DNA from: Nicotiana tabacum
Taxonomy: Eukaryota > Streptophyta > Magnoliopsida > Solanales > Solanaceae
Direction of reading: 5' to 3'
Assembly (NCBI RefSeq): GCF_000715075.1
Contig: NC_134096.1
Location: forward strand, 39,567,804 to 39,631,803
DNA length: 64,000 nucleotides
Numbering within the stretch: position 1 is the first letter of the stretch; each line of letters begins with the position of its first letter. Under the pieces are notes generated by a model, which saw only the letters and a program-made list of their open reading frames with translations, did not search any database and was not told the DNA's origin. The position numbers and the translations under genes are program-made. Positions 11,539 through 24,459 of this stretch are shown here, one piece after another.

Positions 11539-14500
11539 TGTCACGATCCAAAATCCGTTAAAGGTCGTGATGGCGCCGGACACCACTGTCAGGCAAGCAA
11601 ACACTAAATAGTTAATTAAATTCTCATTTTAATATTTTTGAAATTGTAAATTTACTTCAATTTTTCTAGTAAAAGATGAATTTACAGAATAATAACAATG
11701 TTTTCCAATTTCAATAATAAACATCCCATAATCATCCCCGAACTCGGTGTCACAAGTGCATGAGCATTTTCTATGAATTTAAAATAAAATACAATAACTG
11801 TCCGGAATAGAATTTGGACAGGAAAGAAAATACAATACTCTAAAGGAGACTCTATTGGCTGCGGGTCGTACATAATATGCAGCTCACCTAAGTCACCATA
11901 ATAACAGTGCCTCTGCGCCCACAAGGCCACTAGTCATATATGTACCTGCACAAAACGTGCAGCAAGTGTAGTATGAGTACGTAAATCAACGCGTACCCAG
12001 TAAGTATCCCGCCTAACCTCGAAGAAGTAGTGATGAGGGGTCGACTTCGACACTTATTGTGGCCATCAATAATATAATTAGTCGTGGATTTATTAAAAAC
12101 GGCAGTAAACTCAAGAAAATCATGAATCAAGTAAACAATTCCTTTGTTAATAAGAGGTTTCCGAATTCACATTTCATCATTTATCAATTTATCTCAGACC
12201 AGGGAGGCAATATCATTGTTTATAAATTTCAAGGCAAGCAATACAAGCATGCACAAATCATGCCGAGGTCGTACGACTCGATCCACCAAATATTTAAACC
12301 GTGCACTGCTAGAGGGTCGAATGGCGCGAATCATAAATGCATCTATTTAATCTGCCGAGGAGAATGGCCCGCTCCCATGAGAGTATTAGGAAATACACCG
12401 CGCGAATCATACGTGCGACGCGGTCAAACATAAATTTAAGGAATCACCCGCTCGCGGATCATACTTGCGACGCGGTTAAATATAAATTTAACATTAAAAT
12501 CATATCTCTTTTTTGATTCTTTTCAAAATAAGGGAAATTCAGCTTGTAGCTTTTTTTAAAGGAAATTACCCCTCTCGCAAAACATACATGCGACACGGTT
12601 ATACATAGATTTCTTCAACTATTATATTATTCCTCAATTCTTTTCGAAATTACGAAGTTCAAATGAAACCTTTTAAATATGAAGTTCTTTAATTTCAACT
12701 CCTTTCAAAACATTTAATAAGCAAACTCAATCTCGCTCCCTCTCAAGGCAAACAACAAACATAAACCAATAACATTATCAACAAGGCATGATGTGAGCCT
12801 AAAACTACCCGGACGTAGGCATAGCTTGTAGCTACATACGGACCCTCGTCACCTCGTGCGTACGTAGCCCCCACAAATAGAAGCACACAATAATTTAGTT
12901 CACCTATGGGGTTAATTCTCCCTTGCAAGGTAAGAAAGGAGACTTACCACACTCCGTAGTTCAATAACCGGCTTTTGAGCCCTTCAAACAACTTGAATCG
13001 ATGCACAACGCTCCAAAACTAGCCAATAATTATGCAAACCCATTAATATACACTTGAATACTCATTATAATCCAATTTATAGCAAATTTCTAACCCCGAT
13101 CGAAAAGTCGATAAAAATCACCCTCGGGCCCACGTGCCCGAATTCCAAAATATTTCGAAGATAACTTTACTCATAACTTCACGAACTCAAATATATAGTT
13201 TATTCTCAATTCCATGCCCAATTTAGTGGTCAAAATCCAAAATATCCAATTCTAGGTCTTCTACCAACACCCCCACAATTTATACTAATTTCCATGTTCT
13301 AATCCATGCATAATTCATGTATTTAGCTCACAATGGAAAGAAACCACTTACCTAGAATTGCTTGATGAAAAACTCCCATTGGAGCACTCCAAAATCGTCC
13401 AAACCAAATGAAAATGGGAGAAAATGGGCCAAGTCTTGTTTATAAAAACCCTTCTGCCCAGCGACATTTTCGCACCTGCGGAACAGTAGCCGCACCTGCG
13501 GCTTCGCAGGTGCAGCCAAAACCTCGCACCTGCGCATTCCCTCTGCCTAGCACGACTCCGCACCTGCGCCTTCCCTTCCGCATCTGCGCCTTTGCTGGTG
13601 AGGACATACCCTCGCACCTGCGCTCCCAGACTCTTCTCTCACTCTCGGACCTACCAAGCACTTCCGCATCTGCGACCTCGCAGGTGCGGACAACCCTTCG
13701 CACCTACGACCACTGGCTCACACCTGAGACCTCGCACCTGCGGCCCTTATTGCACAGGTGTGATCACACCAGATATCAACTGCCTCATCTTTTCTTCCAA
13801 GTCCAAACTCGATCCGCTAACCATCCGGAATCTACCCGAGGCCCTCGGGACCTCAACCAATTGTACCAACACATCCCAAAACACATTACGAATTTAGTCG
13901 AGCCTTCAAATCATATCAAACAACATCAACTTCATGAATCGCATCTCAATTCAAGCTTTATGAACTCTAGAACTTCAACTTCTACATCCGATGCCAAAAC
14001 CTATCAAATCACATCCGATTGAACTCAAATTTTGCACACAACTCATAATTGACATTATGGACCTACTCTAACTTCCGAAATTAGAATCCGACCCCGAAAT
14101 CAAAAAGTCCACTCCTGGTCAAACTTCTCAAAATTGTCCAAATTTCCAACTTTCGCTAAATGATCCCAAAACGACCTACGGACCTCCAAATCCACTTCTG
14201 GTCGCGCTCCCAATACCGAAATCACCATACGAAGCTATTCCCAGACTCAGGATTCTAAACAGATATCGATAACATTGAAATGCACTTCAACCCAAATTAA
14301 TGAAATTCTTCCAAAATGCTAACTTCCACAATAGGTGTCGAAATGCTCCCGGGGCATCCAAAACCAAATCCGAACATACGTCCGAGTCCAAAATCATCAA
14401 ACGAACCTGTTGGAACCTTCAAATCCTGATTCCTAGGCCGTTTACTCAAAAATACAATCTTAGTAAATTCTTCCAACTTAAAGCTTTCGAAATTCAACTC

Positions 14501-14623
14501 CGAACTTCCCGAAATTCAATCCCAACCATGTGTACAAGTCATAATACCTTAAGTGAAACTATTCGTGGCCTCAAACTACTGAACGACGCGCTAGAGCTCA
14601 AAATGATCGGCCAGGTCGCTACA
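11539..14623 (-). repeat. 5' LTR of element C (3085 bp)
   Basis: Plus-strand edges are TGTCACGATCC at 11539 and ...GGTCGCTACA at 14623, which on the minus strand give TGTAGCGACC...CGTGACA, normal TG/CA ends. U3 carries a GCAGGTGCG-type array at 13469-13760 just upstream (minus sense) of TTTATAAAC at about 13438-13446. Long open frames here (for example 13408-14022, plus strand) are chance frames in GC-rich LTR sequence and are not annotated as genes. Confidence 0.75.
12300..12610 (-). repeat. Subrepeats in the element C LTR
   Basis: Four irregular copies of a unit containing CGCGAATCATACGTGCGACG followed by CGGT.AAA.ATAAATTTA, at about 12320, 12400, 12450 and 12575. The copies are 60-130 bp apart. 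They lie in the 3' half of the LTR (minus sense), a part missing from the 3' LTR copy. Confidence 0.55.
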
Positions 14624-14903
14624 ATTGCTATAAATAGCAGGCTCAGTAGCCATTGTAAAACACAAAATTCTTGGCAAAATATATGATGTATTCCATTTTC
14701 ACTCTCAATTAAATAACTTTCTCTATTGTTCTCATTTTTGTCCTTAGAGACGTTGTTCTCGGAGCCAAGCTTGTCATTTTCTTCTATTTTAATCGCCAAG
14801 TCTTACTTTTAATATTATTTATTTATTATTTTTGAATCAAATCAGTTCGCTTGTTTATAAATCACGTAACAAATTCAACTGTAGCGTGTTTTACAAGTAA
14901 ACA
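14624..14903 (+). repeat. 5' LTR remnant of element D with TATA box
   Basis: TATAAATAG lies at 14629-14637, only six bases right of the end of element C. The segment then runs through R/U5-like sequence to ...TTACAAGTAAACA at 14903. The U3 part is missing, replaced by element C. It is equivalent to the right part of the 46402-47138 LTR. Confidence 0.65.
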
Positions 14904-15003
14904 GTTTGGCGCCCACTGTGGATCTTAGACAATTGCGTAGTTGCTTTAATCCTTGCTTTTGTTACTAACTTATTTGATTTTTTACTTAGCAAGAAATCGA
15001 AAA

Positions 15004-18000
15004 ATGGCAGCTAATGATGTCAACATCGCACACAATGTTGAGGGACACTGTAAGGCCCCGTGAATATTTTCCTAAAAATCGGGGTTCTGTGATATTGGGG
15101 CAGGCGTAGAGGTTCGGACTTTTTGGATTGAACAGTGCGCTGGGGAGTTGAAGAAAATGTTGGGCAGAAGTAGGCATTTCTGCGGCCTATTCTACGACTG
15201 CAAAATCACTCTGCGGACCGCAGAATGGTCGCAGAGTGAGTTAGTTTTCTGGGTCATTTTGATGTTAATTTCGCGTCCATTATGTGACCTCATAACCATT
15301 TCACGGGCCGCACTCTTGTCGCATATCCCGCTTTAGGATTTTTCGCAGGGAGGTTCTGCCGTGCACTATGCGACCGCAGAACCGTTCTGCGATACATTAT
15401 GCGAACGCAGAACAGGTTTGCGGGCCGCATAATCATTTCTAATTTTGGCACCCAAATTTTGTGATCATTTTGCGGACCGCATAATCATTATGTGGTCGCA
15501 TATGCGACTGCAAAACGTGTTTCGGAGCTTCATTTTTAAATTTTTAAAACCCGACACTACTTCGTTAAAATAGATGTAAGGGGCCATTTTTTAGCAAAAC
15601 CTGATACTTTAGAGTGAGAGAGAGTTCTTAGAGTGGGGAAGTAACCTTCGACCTATTATCCATCAATTCTTGCTCAATCATTGAGGATTAACAAAGGAAG
15701 TCTTCATCCTAAAAGTAAGAATCTATGTCCTAGCTCTCAATTTCGAAAATTTACAAAAATGGGATAGTTAGAGAGATAATTCTTGGGTATGGGAGTTGTT
15801 ATCTTTCATGCATGTGTTATCAAAGAATATGGGGAGGTTGTGAGCTAAAAATGGTAGAGAATGGTTTGGGGAATGATGGAATATTTTGCAAAAGGGCCTT
15901 AAGAAACCTTAATGTGACATAGTGTTTGATAAAATGCTCAAATGATCTAGAACCATGATCATCCTCCTAATTTTGATTCAATTTGTTACATTTTCAAAAT
16001 AGATTGAAGTTGCTAAGATTTTCAAAATATTTTAGAGTGTAAGGAAGCTCAATTGAGGTATGTTGGCTAAACTCTCTCTTAGAATCAAATTCCATAATGT
16101 TCCCATGTGTTTCAAAGTATGGGTTGCTTATTAAAATATTATGGCTTTGAATCGTATTTCAAATGAAAGCTAGTATGCCAAATTGTATGAGAAAATCTCA
16201 ACATTCTTAAGACTCTTAATTGCTCATATGTGTACCTAAAGTCTTGATTGGAAATATCTTAATGTTGATAATCTATAAAGATGGTTGGAAATGAAATAAT
16301 AAATTTGGGGAATAGCGTGTGGACAACGTGCCAAGAATTTAAGTTATGATTGTGGCTAGTAGTGCAAATAATTTGAGAGGATGCAATAAAGAATATGAAA
16401 TGAGCATAGACTCAATTGTTTAAAAATAATTTCGAAAATAGAATTACCTAAAAGCTTTTGTACTCAATTCATGCCCATAAGTGACTGCTTTAACTAATGC
16501 TTTGCTTTACAAATATATCCAGTGTGATACGAGTTCTTACATACTCAGGTGTTGAAATTGTTTATTGTCATTTCTAGGAAGGAGTATTGCAAGAATAAAT
16601 GGTGTATTGATTGCTTATGATTTTGATGTGTGCTTGTATTGCTGGTCGGTATGCCCCATTATTTGGGAAGAAACCTTTTGTGTTTAAAGTTCCCATTATT
16701 AATAAATTTGAGTTATATGATTGCTGAAACATTCTATATGTTGATATTTGATGGTGATAGTTGAAATTGAAAGAGGTGAAAATGTGGAATATGAAATACG
16801 ACCATCGTGCCAGGAATAAAGAATCTTGTGAATGGCCCAATGAGCCAAAGAAATATTGTTGTTGTGAGTGTCTGGAAATACTAATAAGAATTTATACAAT
16901 GTGAAAAATGTTGAGGTGAGTACAATTGTATTTATGTTACCTTTCTGTGCAAATCAAATAAAAAATATTTTTGGGAGCATCATTAGCAAAATCGAGGAAG
17001 GGTGGGTCATAAGGCCCACACCTGAAACTACACGTGCCGGTGTAGGAGTGGATTGTGATTATTCCCCTTATTTGGGATGAAATTGAAATATTGGAGAAAT
17101 TGTGATATTATTCCCCTTAATTGGGATGAAACTGGTAACAATTGTGGATTGGAAAAGTCAACCCATACGGCATATGTGGGAAGACGGCCTAGCTAATCGG
17201 GTGGAGATCGGATGCCATATTGCGCACATAGTGGTACTACTCTTGGTAACAACGTTTTTTCGCATAACCTGTCAAACCATATTGTGCGTGGGGAGATGAC
17301 CTAGCCGATCGGGCGTGATCGGACTCCATGCTAACAAAGACGGTGGAATATCGGTGCTAATGATCTCCCAACCAAAAATTGTATATGAAGTTTGTATTTT
17401 TAAAATCATTATGTTTTAATTGGACATTTGGATATTGTTGATTGTGACTTGTTGTTTCTATGTGTTGCCTTTTCTTATATGGTCATTCTATTTTGAAAGA
17501 GAACTTTTAGCTATACATACTAGTGCTATTCGATAGTACTAACGTCCCTTTTGTCGGAGGGTGCTTCATCTTTAATGGATGCAGGTGGTTCTACAGTAGG
17601 CGGCATTGATCAGTGATAGCAGTACACTCTTTTCAGCTGATTTGGTTAGCCCCACTTCATTTCGGAGTCATGTATCTTTTGTTTCTCATGTACTGTGTTT
17701 TGAAGTATAGCCGGGGCCTTGTTGCCGACATTTTCATATTACTCTTCTATTGTACTTAGGGGCTCTGTAGACAGGTTGTGGGTTGTGGTTGATGTTGGGA
17801 ATTGATCTATAAATAATGGTATTTGGAAATCATGTTTTTCATTAATTCTATAAACTCATAATGTTTTGGAAATTATGAATGAAACTGCTAATGGGAATGA
17901 AATAGAAGTTGTTAATAAAATCTTTTCAGTGATTGATTAATGGAGTACATATCCTATTTATTCATGGATGAGTTTGGGTAGAAGAAAATCTATCAGGCTT

Positions 18001-19740
18001 GTTTGGCCGGGTTCTCTCGGTTGAGCACCGGTAGCGCTCCCCGAGTTTGGGGCGTGACAGACACGAAAATCTGCCTCAACATTAGGATTCAATCAGCGAC
18101 ACTCCTAACGAAGGGGACGAGGTAACCCCAGTACGTGAAGGGTAGTACTCCTGGCATGTAGGGAAGCCAACGCTCGATGACGCGGAAGAGGAACACGTTG
18201 CAGAAACAGTAAGAATCCTAAGATAGCAATAGAAAGCTATCATAGGCCACCTCTCAAGGTAGGATCAGGTGATGATAGAGTTGAAGCAAGCGTTGTCCGG
18301 CGCTTCCAAAAACATAAACGAAATGGGATGTTTCCTCTCGGCGTTCCTGCAAATCAAACAACTCAAAGAGTTGATAACAATGCCCCGAGCGTGAGGTTGA
18401 TTTTGATGGTGCCGGGTGGACCGGTACCGGATCTGGTAACGATAATGATAATGATCCCTTCAAAACTGAGCTCATGAGATTTATGAGGGAATTAAACGAA
18501 CGAATGGATCATGCGAAGGAGTTTCACGCCTGAATGGATCAGATTTCAGGCGCATCACCAGTTTCTAAGGGCCCATATTCGAAAAATAACACTTAGTTGT
18601 CGTTTAAATCAAGCGCAACACCGGAGTTAATTATGAAGAGTTTCAAGATGCTGAACGTACCAAAATACGATGGGACTTCGGACCCGCATGAGTACATCAC
18701 AACTTATACCATGACTGTGAAAGGGAACGATTTGGATCAACATGAGATCGAATCAGTTCTACTGAAGAAGTTTGGAGAAACTCTCACAAATGGGACCCTG
18801 ACATGGTATTCACTCTTACCCGAGCATTCAATTGATTCTTTTGAAATGCTTATAGATTCATTCATTAAGGCCCCTGCCGGGGCTAGAAAGGTCCAAGCCA
18901 GGAAGGCAGACATATTCAGGATCGCACAAGGTGAGTCCAAATTGTTGCGAAAATTTGTGATTAGATTACAAAAAGAGAGGATGATGCTACCGGCCGTACC
19001 ATATGAGCGGGAAGCATAGGCGTTCACAAAACGTTTGATTCCAAGGATCTCTGACGCCTCCGAAAATCTGAAGGAAAGACTTCTCGAATTCCAAGCAACT
19101 ACATGGGTGGATGTTCAGAACTGTTATGAGTCAAAAATAAGGATAGAAGATGATTAGCTCGGGTTCCTGACATCAACCAAGGGACGGGACCGAGACAATA
19201 ACCAGGATAAGTTCAAAAGCGATTTCGATGCGGACCGGCTTTCTTCTAAAGGTCGTTTCCTGCTATACGAGAGAAATGAAGGTCACGACAGCAAAGGGTT
19301 CCAGTCCTCGGATAGGTTTGCTCTCGACAGAAGAACTGACCGTGGCCGAAACAACATATCATTACAAGAAAAGGAGATTTCTGGGGCCCGGGATTCCACA
19401 TATCCCAGGTTGTCGGATTATAATTTCAACATCAACCTAGTGGAGTTGGTATCAGCGATGAGGAATATCAAAGAAGCACAATTCCCGAAGCCAATCAGAT
19501 CTGAAACCAGCCAGAGGGATCCAAACTTATAGTACGAATATCATGGGACTCATGGCCACAGAATTGTGGATTGCCAGCATCTACGTGAAGAGGTAGCGAA
19601 GTTGTTGAAAAAGGGCCATCTCAAGGAGTTCTCTAGCGACCAAACCAAGAATAATTACGGTCATAGCCTGGACAATGTGGAACCTTCAAAGATAGCAGAA
19701 AACTCCCCTCGGTTGACTATCAACATGATTTTGGAGGGAA
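15004..19740 (+). pseudogene. gag of element D (interrupted)
   Basis: An ATG at 15004 begins MAANDVNIAHNVEG, which is cut after about 14 codons by the solo LTR at 15049-18059. Gag resumes at 18065 with several stops. The best preserved part (18597-19019) contains the capsid-like Retrotrans_gag segment: KYDGTSDPHEYI, LLKKFGETLTNGTLTWY and FVIRLQKERMMLP. A later piece (19566-19650) reads HGHRIVDCQHLREEVAKLL, the zinc-knuckle-like HGH...DC region typical of Tat Gags. Stops and frameshifts elsewhere show it is dead. Unlike element H, D keeps the Gag core. Confidence 0.75.
15049..18059 (+). mobile_element. Solo LTR (3011 bp) in the gag region of element D
   Basis: It begins TGTAAGGCCCCGTG and ends GGGGCGTGACA and is flanked by a perfect 5-bp direct repeat GACAC (15044-15048 and 18060-18064). 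There is no internal domain, primer-binding site or polypurine tract, so it is a solo LTR left by LTR-LTR recombination. The first 500 bp hold a cluster of short palindromes of the type TGCGGACCGCA. Internal subrepeats of CC.ATTATTCCCCTTA.TTGGGATGAA type occur at 17050-17135. It is Tekay-like by length and ends; the exact family is unknown. Confidence 0.8.
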
Positions 19741-19765
19741 TGAAATTAATGGCATAACCTTCTCA

Positions 19766-22540
19766 GTGGCCAAGAAAACAAAGATATCAGTGACCCGCAA
19801 CAAGAGACTCCGAGAAGTCACAGAAGATGACATCCCCTTCACGAACGAAGATGCCAACAGACTTCTTCTGTCACATAATGACGCCCTGGTAATTTCTCTC
19901 AATGTCCTAGATTTCAAGATGAAGCGTAATTTGGTTGACCCGGGAAGCTCAGCCAACATCATTCAATGGAGAGTGATGGAACAAGCAAAGTTAATTGGAA
20001 GCATCATTTCAAAAACAAAGCTCCTCGCCAGGTTCAATTTGGCAAGTGTGACAACCCGAGGAGAGATCCTAATGCCCACAAACACTGAAGGAATAACCAA
20101 AACCACCTTATTTGAAGTGGTAGACTGTTACACACCATATTTTTGTATGTGAGAGTACGCCATAAATAAATTAATGAAAGCTCGAAAATGAGATGTTACA
20201 TCCCGCATTTTTGTACGTTAAAATTTCGTCGTAATTTAATTGACGTAAGTTCGGGAATGAGATTATTTTGGGATTATAAGTATTGTGCTACTTTAAACAA
20301 GTGATGAGTAAATTCGTGAAGGTGAGAGAGTAAGCAAATCGAAGGAAATGAATTTTCGTCAAAGTTTAACATGTTGGGATAAAATACGGCCCGAGCTACA
20401 ATACCCGGTATTTATGGATTAGTGCCATACAAGGTACCACATGACCATGATAGTAGGGTACACAAAGTGTGTCAAGTGAGTAGTATTTGAAATAATTTGA
20501 GATAATTCTTAATTATGCGGATAATTGGATAATTAATGAATTTTAGTGGGAGATTAATTACAATCTTTGGATAAAATTGAAGCCCCTAACGTGGCAGCCA
20601 ATGAAAGCTAAAGAAATGACTCTTGAGTTATATAGCAACATGGCACATTTAGAAGACGAGTCATCAAATTAGTGGGGCCTACCAACTAACACAATTAAAG
20701 AATTCATTTGAAACTCCAAGTCTTTGGAATGCAAAAGTGACGGATGGAACTCCAAGAATTCATTTGAAACTTCCTAATTCAAGTCACTTTTTAGTCTCTT
20801 AAGAGAGTTTCAGCCAAGCACATAGAAAGGTTACAATTTAAATCATTTTCTAATCCAAGGAACATAGCAACGTTAATTCACTTTCCAAATAGCAACGTTG
20901 TTGCTAAGTTCTTAAGGAAAGGTTTCGGCCAAGATTTTCTTTGCATAGCAACGTGATTGCTTTAAGTTTTTCATATGACTTGTTCCATGTTTTGTCGCAA
21001 TTAACGGGTGTTAGAGGATTTTCAAGAGAATCGATTCAGGTATGTTAAGGCTATCTCTTTTTTCTTTTTAGAATAATCTATACAACACGCACGAAACATG
21101 CAAATGCACAACTTCCATAAATGACTCTATTCATAGAAATACTAGGGGTGTCTATGTTCTTGATTCACCATGTGAATTATTATTATATCTTCTATTCATT
21201 GGTCTCAGAAAAATACGTATTTGATAAAGTTTATCCGACAAGCATATTATTTTTATGACATTCCGAGAAAATCTTATTAACGTGTTTCATATGCATTTCA
21301 TGCATTTATACATGCACATTGACCCATGACCATATGGTGTTATATACGCAATATATATATATATAATAGAAAAGGTTACGGCGTTATATACGCACCACCA
21401 CCTGATTAGCTGGTATACGTTGATGATTTGCCCACAGTGGCCGAGATGATATGATGGGATGCCCTCAGAGGCTTGATGATGTTATGAACGTATATACCTG
21501 CGCATGGTATGACATTTATACGCATATGCATGACATTGTAAATATTAATGATTCACAGAGTTATTCAGATTTACATGTTGAGTCTTTTACTCCTTGTTTC
21601 TATCATGTCTATTATTTACTTATTTTCATTCCTTACATACTTGATACATTATTTGTACTGACGTCCCTGTGCCTGGGGATGCTGCGTTTCATGCCCGCAG
21701 GTCCCGATAGATAGGTTATGAGCCCTCCAAGTAAGCAATCAGCTTAGCGAAAGGTGTTGGTGCGCTCCATTTGCTCCGGAGTTGCTTGTTTGGTTAGTAT
21801 GATTTAGACGTGTATTGTTTGGTATGGCGGGGCTATGTTCTGACCTTAATGACAAATATGTATTCTTAGAGGCTTGTAGACAGATGTCATGTACGTAAAA
21901 GATTGTATGGCCTTGTTGGCCTATGTTTAGTGTACGAGTGGTTATTTTGGTCTTAGAGGCCCATATGTCTTATGTATAAGTTGGTATTACATGTTGTATT
22001 TTACCTATCTCAGGGCAGCCTCTCCGACTCAGTTATCTATGATAGTATGATACGAAAAGATACGTTATGTTGGTACTCGATTGAGTAAGGTACCGGGTGC
22101 CCGTCGCGGCCCATCGGTTTGGGTCGTGACATAAACGACGACATGGGTTACAACATAATCCTCGAAAGGTCGTGGATACATGAGATGAAGGCTCTGCCCT
22201 CAACATAGCATCAACTATTGAAATTCCCCACCCCGGAAGGAATCATGCAGATAAGAGGAGATCAACCGGCAGCAAGAGAGATGAATGCTATGTCGATTTC
22301 TAGTAGCAAAGGGAAGGAGCCCAGCAAATAGCAATTACATGAACCGACGCATGCCCCCTTGCCAAATGAAGATGATAAAGGTGAGGAGTCGTCTTAATCC
22401 CACAAGGTACCGAGATACTTCCAGGTACAGAGGAGATAGATGCAACCAAGTCCACTGTAGAAGAACTCGAGCAAGTGGCTTTGTTTAAAGAATTCTTGGA
22501 AAGGAAGTTTCACTTGGGAACATGACTCAATCCTGAACTA
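19766..22540 (+). pseudogene. Protease region of element D, split by a solo LTR
   Basis: The retropepsin active site is seen as NLVDPGSSANII (near 19930-19965), with the usual D-x-G-S core. The frame continues ILMPTNTEGITKTTLFEVVDC and is then interrupted at 20125 by the solo LTR. After it, 22137 onward reads NDDMGYNIILERSWIHEMKA, the hydrophobic C-terminal part of the protease (normally ILGRPW). Between 22300 and 22540 the linker to RT is frameshifted. Not functional. Confidence 0.75.
20126..22131 (+). mobile_element. Solo LTR (about 2.0 kb) in the protease of element D
   Basis: It starts TGTTACACACC and ends GGTTTGGGTCGTGACA. The flanks TAGAC (20121-20125) and TAAAC (22132-22136) match at 4 of 5 positions, a slightly decayed target duplication, and the D protease reading frame resumes on both sides. 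It is the same family as the LTR of element F (25439-27187) but in opposite orientation. The first 68 bp are imperfectly duplicated (TGTTACA at 20126 and again at 20194). An (AT)n run lies at 21352-21364. Confidence 0.75.
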
Positions 22541-22545
22541 AGGTC

Positions 22546-23738
22546 ATGATTTATTATTTCCTTAAAGCTAACGTTGATTGTTTTGCATGGTCGCACTCGA
22601 ATATGACAGGTATCCTATTAGAGATGGTCGTGAACAAGCTAAGCTTGGACCCAAACTTCCCACCGGTAAGGCAAAAGAAATGCCCAATAGCCGAGGTCAG
22701 AAATAGGTTTGTTAAAGAAGAGGTAACTCCGGGAGGTAAAGTATCCCGAATGGTTAGCTAATGTAGTTGTGGTTCCAAAAAAGAATAACAAGTTTAGAAT
22801 ATGCGTAGATTATAAGGAGTTAAATAAGACGTGCCCTAAAGACTCATTCCTATTGCCAAACATTGATCAAATAATTGATGCAATGATCGGGCACGAGTTA
22901 ATGAGTTTCCTCGATGCCTACTCCGGGTACAATCAAATCAAAATGAACCTGGAGGATCAGGAAAAAACTTCGTTCATAACAAACTTTGGCACATATTGTT
23001 ATAATGTGATGTCATTTGGGCTTAAAAACGCCGGAGCCACTTATCATAGGCTTGTTAATAAGATGTTCGAGAAATAAATAAGCAAATTAATTGAACTATA
23101 TATCGATGACATGTTAGTCAAGTCTTTAAGAGTAGGTAATCATTTGAAACACCTCCAAGAAACCTTCGACATCTTGAGGAAGCATAAGATGAAACTCAAC
23201 CCGGAATAATATGCGTTCGGGGTTAGCTCTGATAAGTTCTTGGGGTTCTTGGTCTCATAAAGAGGAATCATGGTGAATCCTGATAAAATCAAGGCCATCG
23301 AAGACATACCGAACTAGCTAACGAGTATAAAAGAAGTACAGAGTCTAACCGGAAGATTATCTACTTTAAGCATATTCATCTCTCAATCCTCAGAAAAATG
23401 CCATCATTTCTTCTCACTTCTTAAGAAGAAGAACAATTTCGAATGGACTCTGAAATGCCAGCAGGTCTTGAAAGACTTGAAACGGTACCTATCAAGCTCC
23501 CACTACTATTAAAACCGCGGGAAGGTGAACATTTGCTGATATATCTAGTGGTCCGAAAGTAGCGGTAAGTGCCATTTTAGTCCGAGAGGATGAAGGTATG
23601 CAATTTCCAGTCTATTATGTCAGTAAAATATTGTCAGGAGCGGAGACTCGCTATCCGCACCTTGAAAAGCTGGCAATAGCTCTCGTAGTCACCTCTTGAA
23701 GGCTTAGGCCTTATTTATAGTGTCACACGATAGACGTT
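22546..23738 (+). pseudogene. Reverse transcriptase of element D
   Basis: RT motifs in order: VVVPKKNNKFRICVDYKELN (22765-22820), [27 protein letters not shown] (22909-22950), [20 protein letters not shown] and the catalytic box [11 protein letters not shown] near 23094. A stop after FEK, a missing residue in EE..Q and further stops (for example NPE followed by TAA near 23207) break it. The degenerate first RNase H follows (YYVSKILSGAETRYPHLEKL, 23617-23670). Confidence 0.8.
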
Positions 23739-24459
23739 GTGACAACCTTCCCCTTGAGGAATGTTCTTCACAAGCCTGAGTTGTCAGGCCGGTTGGCTAA
23801 ATGGGCAGTCAAAATTAGCTTGTTTGATATTGAATATAAGCCTAGGACTGCGATCAAATCACACATTTTGGCCAACTTTGTGGCCGCCGATTTCAGTCCC
23901 AGGTTAATGCCCCTAGCTGCAAAGAGGCAGTACTGGTGTCAGAAACGACATTAGGAGACCTTATTTGGGATGGAGGCTCCAATGTAAATAGGTCCGGGCT
24001 CAGGTTGGTTCTAATCACGCCGTCGGGGGAAACCTTGAGGCAGGCAATTAAGACTGTTCCGTCAACTAATAATGAAGCTAAGTATGAGGCTTTGGTTGCA
24101 GGACTTGAATTGGCCCAGGGACTTGGCTCCAAGGTCATAGATATCAAATGTGATTCCCAACTGGTAGTAAACCAGGTGTACGAGATTTTCGATACAAAAG
24201 AGGAACGCATGCTACATTATGTGAATAAGGTTCAGGCATTGCTTGCACGATTTAGGGAATGGTCGATCATACATATTCCGAGAGAATAGAACATGGAAGC
24301 GGACACATTGGCTAATTTGGGGTTGTCTACGGAGATGAAAGGATCTGTGTCCAGTACTGTCATTCAACTTCTGCATTCGGTACAATATGTGGATGGCTAT
24401 TGTGAAATGAATACAACCAACCTAGTCTGGAACTGGAGGAATGAATTCATCGAATATCT
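23739..24459 (+). pseudogene. Additional archaeal-type RNase H of element D
   Basis: After the tether [19 protein letters not shown] the frame enters a second RNase H fold: DGGSNVNRSGLRLVLITP, NNEAKYEALVAGLELA, IKCDSQLVVNQV and MEADTLANLG. These carry the Asp, Glu, Asp and Asp expected for catalysis. This extra RNase H is characteristic of Tat-lineage gypsy elements. One frameshift near 23936 and a stop near 24289 inactivate it. Confidence 0.75.

Larger units (their letters stand above)
5441..14623 (-). mobile_element. Element C: large LTR retrotransposon with non-coding interior (LARD-like)
   Basis: A reverse-oriented element with a 3' LTR (5441-7406, distal part missing), a polypurine tract (minus-strand AAGTGGGAGAGA next to 7407), a 4.1-kb interior, a primer-binding site (11524-11535) and a 3085-bp 5' LTR (11539-14623). 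The interior has no reading frame resembling gag or pol; the longest minus-strand frame is about 90 codons and unrecognised. The leader near the primer-binding site (11430-11538) is clearly related to that of Tekay element B (34565-34668). C therefore looks like a non-autonomous partner of a Tekay family. A very decayed autonomous copy is the alternative. Confidence 0.65.

Noticed and set aside
13408..14022. 204-codon plus-strand open frame
   Set aside because: It lies wholly in the U3/R part of the element C LTR, is Pro/His/Thr-rich from CACCTGCG repeats, and is interrupted in the sister LTR (6354-6792).
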